From NCBI RefSeq assembly GCF_000091325.1, contig NC_014012.1, forward strand, positions 3,232,500 to 3,296,499: a DNA stretch of 64,000 nucleotides, read 5' to 3'. Source of the DNA: Shewanella violacea DSS12 (GTDB lineage Bacteria > Pseudomonadota > Gammaproteobacteria > Enterobacterales > Shewanellaceae). The notes under the pieces are model-generated. The model had not been told where the DNA came from and did no database searches. It was given only the letters and a program-made list of their open reading frames with translations. Numbering within the stretch: position 1 is the first letter of the stretch; every line of letters begins with the position of its first letter. Positions 62,647-64,000 of this stretch are shown here, in pieces. Made by a program: the position numbers and the translations under genes.

Positions 62647-63576
62647 GTGTCAGAAATAGTCCTCCCTCTTTTTGCCGACGGGGTAAACCTGAATCAAAAA
62701 GAGCTGTTAGCATGCCAAAATATCGCCAGAGCGCTTCCCGAGAGGCGCTCTAAAGCCCGTGCAAGTCTTTCGGGTCATAGGGCCAGCCTAATTAAAGGCC
62801 GGGGAATGGAATTTGCCGAAGTGCGGCAATACCAACCCGGTGATGATGTCAGGACCATAGACTGGCGCGTCACGGCCCGTACGGGTAAGGCTCATACTAA
62901 GCTCTTCGTTGAGGAGCGAGAGCGGCCGGTACTGATTTTACTCGATCTCAGCCACAGCCTCTATTTTGGTTCCAGCTTACTGCTGCAATCGGTACAGGCT
63001 GCGCATCTGGCTGCCACTTTGGGTTGGAGTGCTATTCTCCACAGCGACAGATTAGGTGCTTTGATTGCCACCGAAGATGAGCATCTTGAGCTCAAGCCCA
63101 GAAGCCGTCAAAAAGGCATCTTGCAGCTTATCTCTGCCATCGAATCTGTGCATAAGCAACAGCTGGCTAGGCTGACCACACATCAGGCTGAACCTGAGCA
63201 TATGTTTCGTGCATGTCAAAGGCTTAGACGCATAGCCAAGCCAGGCTCATTGATCTGGATAATCAGCGATGGCAGCAATTTTAACGAATCTTGTCTTGCA
63301 CCTCTGTCGGATCTAAAACGCCATTGCGATATGGGGGCCTTCTTAATCACAGATCCCCTGAGGCAAGGTAACTTAAAGCTGCCCAAACAGTTCCAACTGC
63401 CGGTTAAAGATGGCAACAAGGAACTGACCCTCAACCGGGCTGGCTATGATTCCTGGTTGCAACAACAACTTAAGACCCAAGCGCAGTTTACTCAAATGAT
63501 GCAAAAACTAAATGTTCACACACGCACATTAGATGCAGGCATGAGCCTTAACGATCAACTTGGAGCGTTAAGATAA
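62647..63576 (+). CDS. DUF58 domain protein (VWA-like)
   Basis: 309 residues. DUF58 core: ALPERRSKARASLSGHRASL, then GMEFAEVRQYQPGDDVRTID and WRVTARTGKAHTKLFVEERE, followed by a VWA-like strand with a MIDAS-type LLDLSHSLYFGSS, close to the DxSxS motif (DLSHS). No membrane helix. The start is GTG immediately after the MoxR stop; the 3' end overlaps the next ATG by one base (TAATG), so all three genes are translationally coupled. Partner of the MoxR ATPase, cytoplasmic. Confidence 0.88.
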   Translation: MSEIVLPLFADGVNLNQKELLACQNIARALPERRSKARASLSGHRASLIKGRGMEFAEVRQYQPGDDVRTIDWRVTARTGKAHTKLFVEERERPVLILLDLSHSLYFGSSLLLQSVQAAHLAATLGWSAILHSDRLGALIATEDEHLELKPRSRQKGILQLISAIESVHKQQLARLTTHQAEPEHMFRACQRLRRIAKPGSLIWIISDGSNFNESCLAPLSDLKRHCDMGAFLITDPLRQGNLKLPKQFQLPVKDGNKELTLNRAGYDSWLQQQLKTQAQFTQMMQKLNVHTRTLDAGMSLNDQLGALR

Positions 63577-64000
63577 TGCAGCCTACTGCCAATCCTGCCC
63601 TCACCGCATTGAAAGATATTCATACACCCGAGGTCATCAGTAACATGCCCATAGCCTTAGGTTACTGGCTGGTGCTTACACTGATATTAATCGGCCTCAC
63701 GGCGCTAATCTTCAAGCTCAAACAAGCAAGGCGCCACAGGGCACCAAAACGCGAAGTATTATCAGCCGTCGCTTCATTGGACACATCTAGTGATAAGAAT
63801 TCAGCCGATATTCCAGTCCAGATAAATGCCTTAATCAAACGCGCAGCCATGAGTTACCTCTCCAGAGAGCAGATTGCGGGTCTTGAGGGCGACAGTTGGC
63901 ACCAATGGATGGCGCGGCAAGTTAAGCGTTCTAATCCACGTCTAAAAGCCCTGCTGGACAGACGCTATCAAAGAGAGGGCCTGACTCAAAATGAAGCCGA
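63576..64000 (+). CDS. DUF4381 domain protein, truncated by the window end
   Basis: The visible 141 residues start MQPTANPALTALKDIHTPEV, followed by one membrane helix (YWLVLTLILIGLTALIFKL, about residues 30-48) and a cytoplasmic helical domain with INALIKRAAMSYLSREQIAG and GDSWHQWMARQ. This fits DUF4381, the third member of MoxR-DUF58-DUF4381-VWA operons. ATG overlaps the DUF58 stop by one base. The C-terminus is beyond 64000. Confidence 0.85.
   Translation, partial: MQPTANPALTALKDIHTPEVISNMPIALGYWLVLTLILIGLTALIFKLKQARRHRAPKREVLSAVASLDTSSDKNSADIPVQINALIKRAAMSYLSREQIAGLEGDSWHQWMARQVKRSNPRLKALLDRRYQREGLTQNEA

Overview
The window looks like a chromosomal segment of a marine gammaproteobacterium, most probably Shewanella. 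That assignment is inference from protein character and gene order (purF-cvpA-SPOR protein-folC-truA-fimV-asd-pdxB, then fabB-mnmC, a TrmH-type methyltransferase-yfcL-ATP-NAD kinase-MFS-aroC-prmB, smrB, sixA, an M16 protease, fadIJ and a MoxR/DUF58/DUF4381 operon); no database was consulted. The long syntenic housekeeping runs are nearly all on the minus strand and are interrupted by accessory, repeat-rich, AT-rich patches.

Region 1 (1-14.2 kb) is mostly accessory: a decayed IS3-family element; small VOC and NTF2-like genes; a DUF5993-DsbB/DsbI redox pair; a BASS transporter; an efflux operon (membrane-fusion protein, DUF2955 protein, MarR regulator) behind two TTGTTGC-type palindromes; a DUF998 protein; a frameshifted GNAT gene; an unrecognised 299-residue protein; DUF4250; topB; and a small membrane protein behind a near-consensus Fur box. 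Region 2 (14.3-26.5 kb) is a housekeeping block: M14 peptidase, purF, cvpA, the SPOR protein, folC, truA, fimV, asd, pdxB. accD, expected between folC and truA, is absent.

Region 3 (26.5-37.6 kb) is an insertion-rich zone between pdxB and fabB. It holds two probable integron-type gene cassettes with an attC-like site and no integrase in view, a group II intron relic (domain V and VI), a nested array of REP-associated tyrosine transposase (RAYT) elements with stacked ends, a 104-bp internally deleted derivative, a GGDEF-EAL protein, an orphan HNH nuclease, a decayed second copy of the fabB 3' end, and a U32 (RlhA-like) gene between related hairpin repeats. Region 4 (37.6-51.3 kb) returns to housekeeping: fabB, mnmC with an eroded methyltransferase half, RNA methyltransferase, yfcL, ATP-NAD kinase whose 3' end sits in degenerate repeats, MFS transporter, aroC with a one-base frameshift near its start, prmB, smrB, sixA and an M16 protease.

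Region 5 (51.8-57.5 kb) holds the most unusual unit: a 1438-residue beta-propeller/PAS/GGDEF/EAL sensor, followed by a secreted protein of twelve 13-residue tandem repeats and a 39-residue basic protein, closed by a terminator. Region 6 (57.2-64 kb) has a small membrane protein, fadJ-fadI with putative FadR and PsrA sites upstream, and the MoxR-DUF58-DUF4381 operon running off the window end.

All functional calls come from reading motifs and family resemblance; intervals for repeats and remnants are approximate to a few bases.
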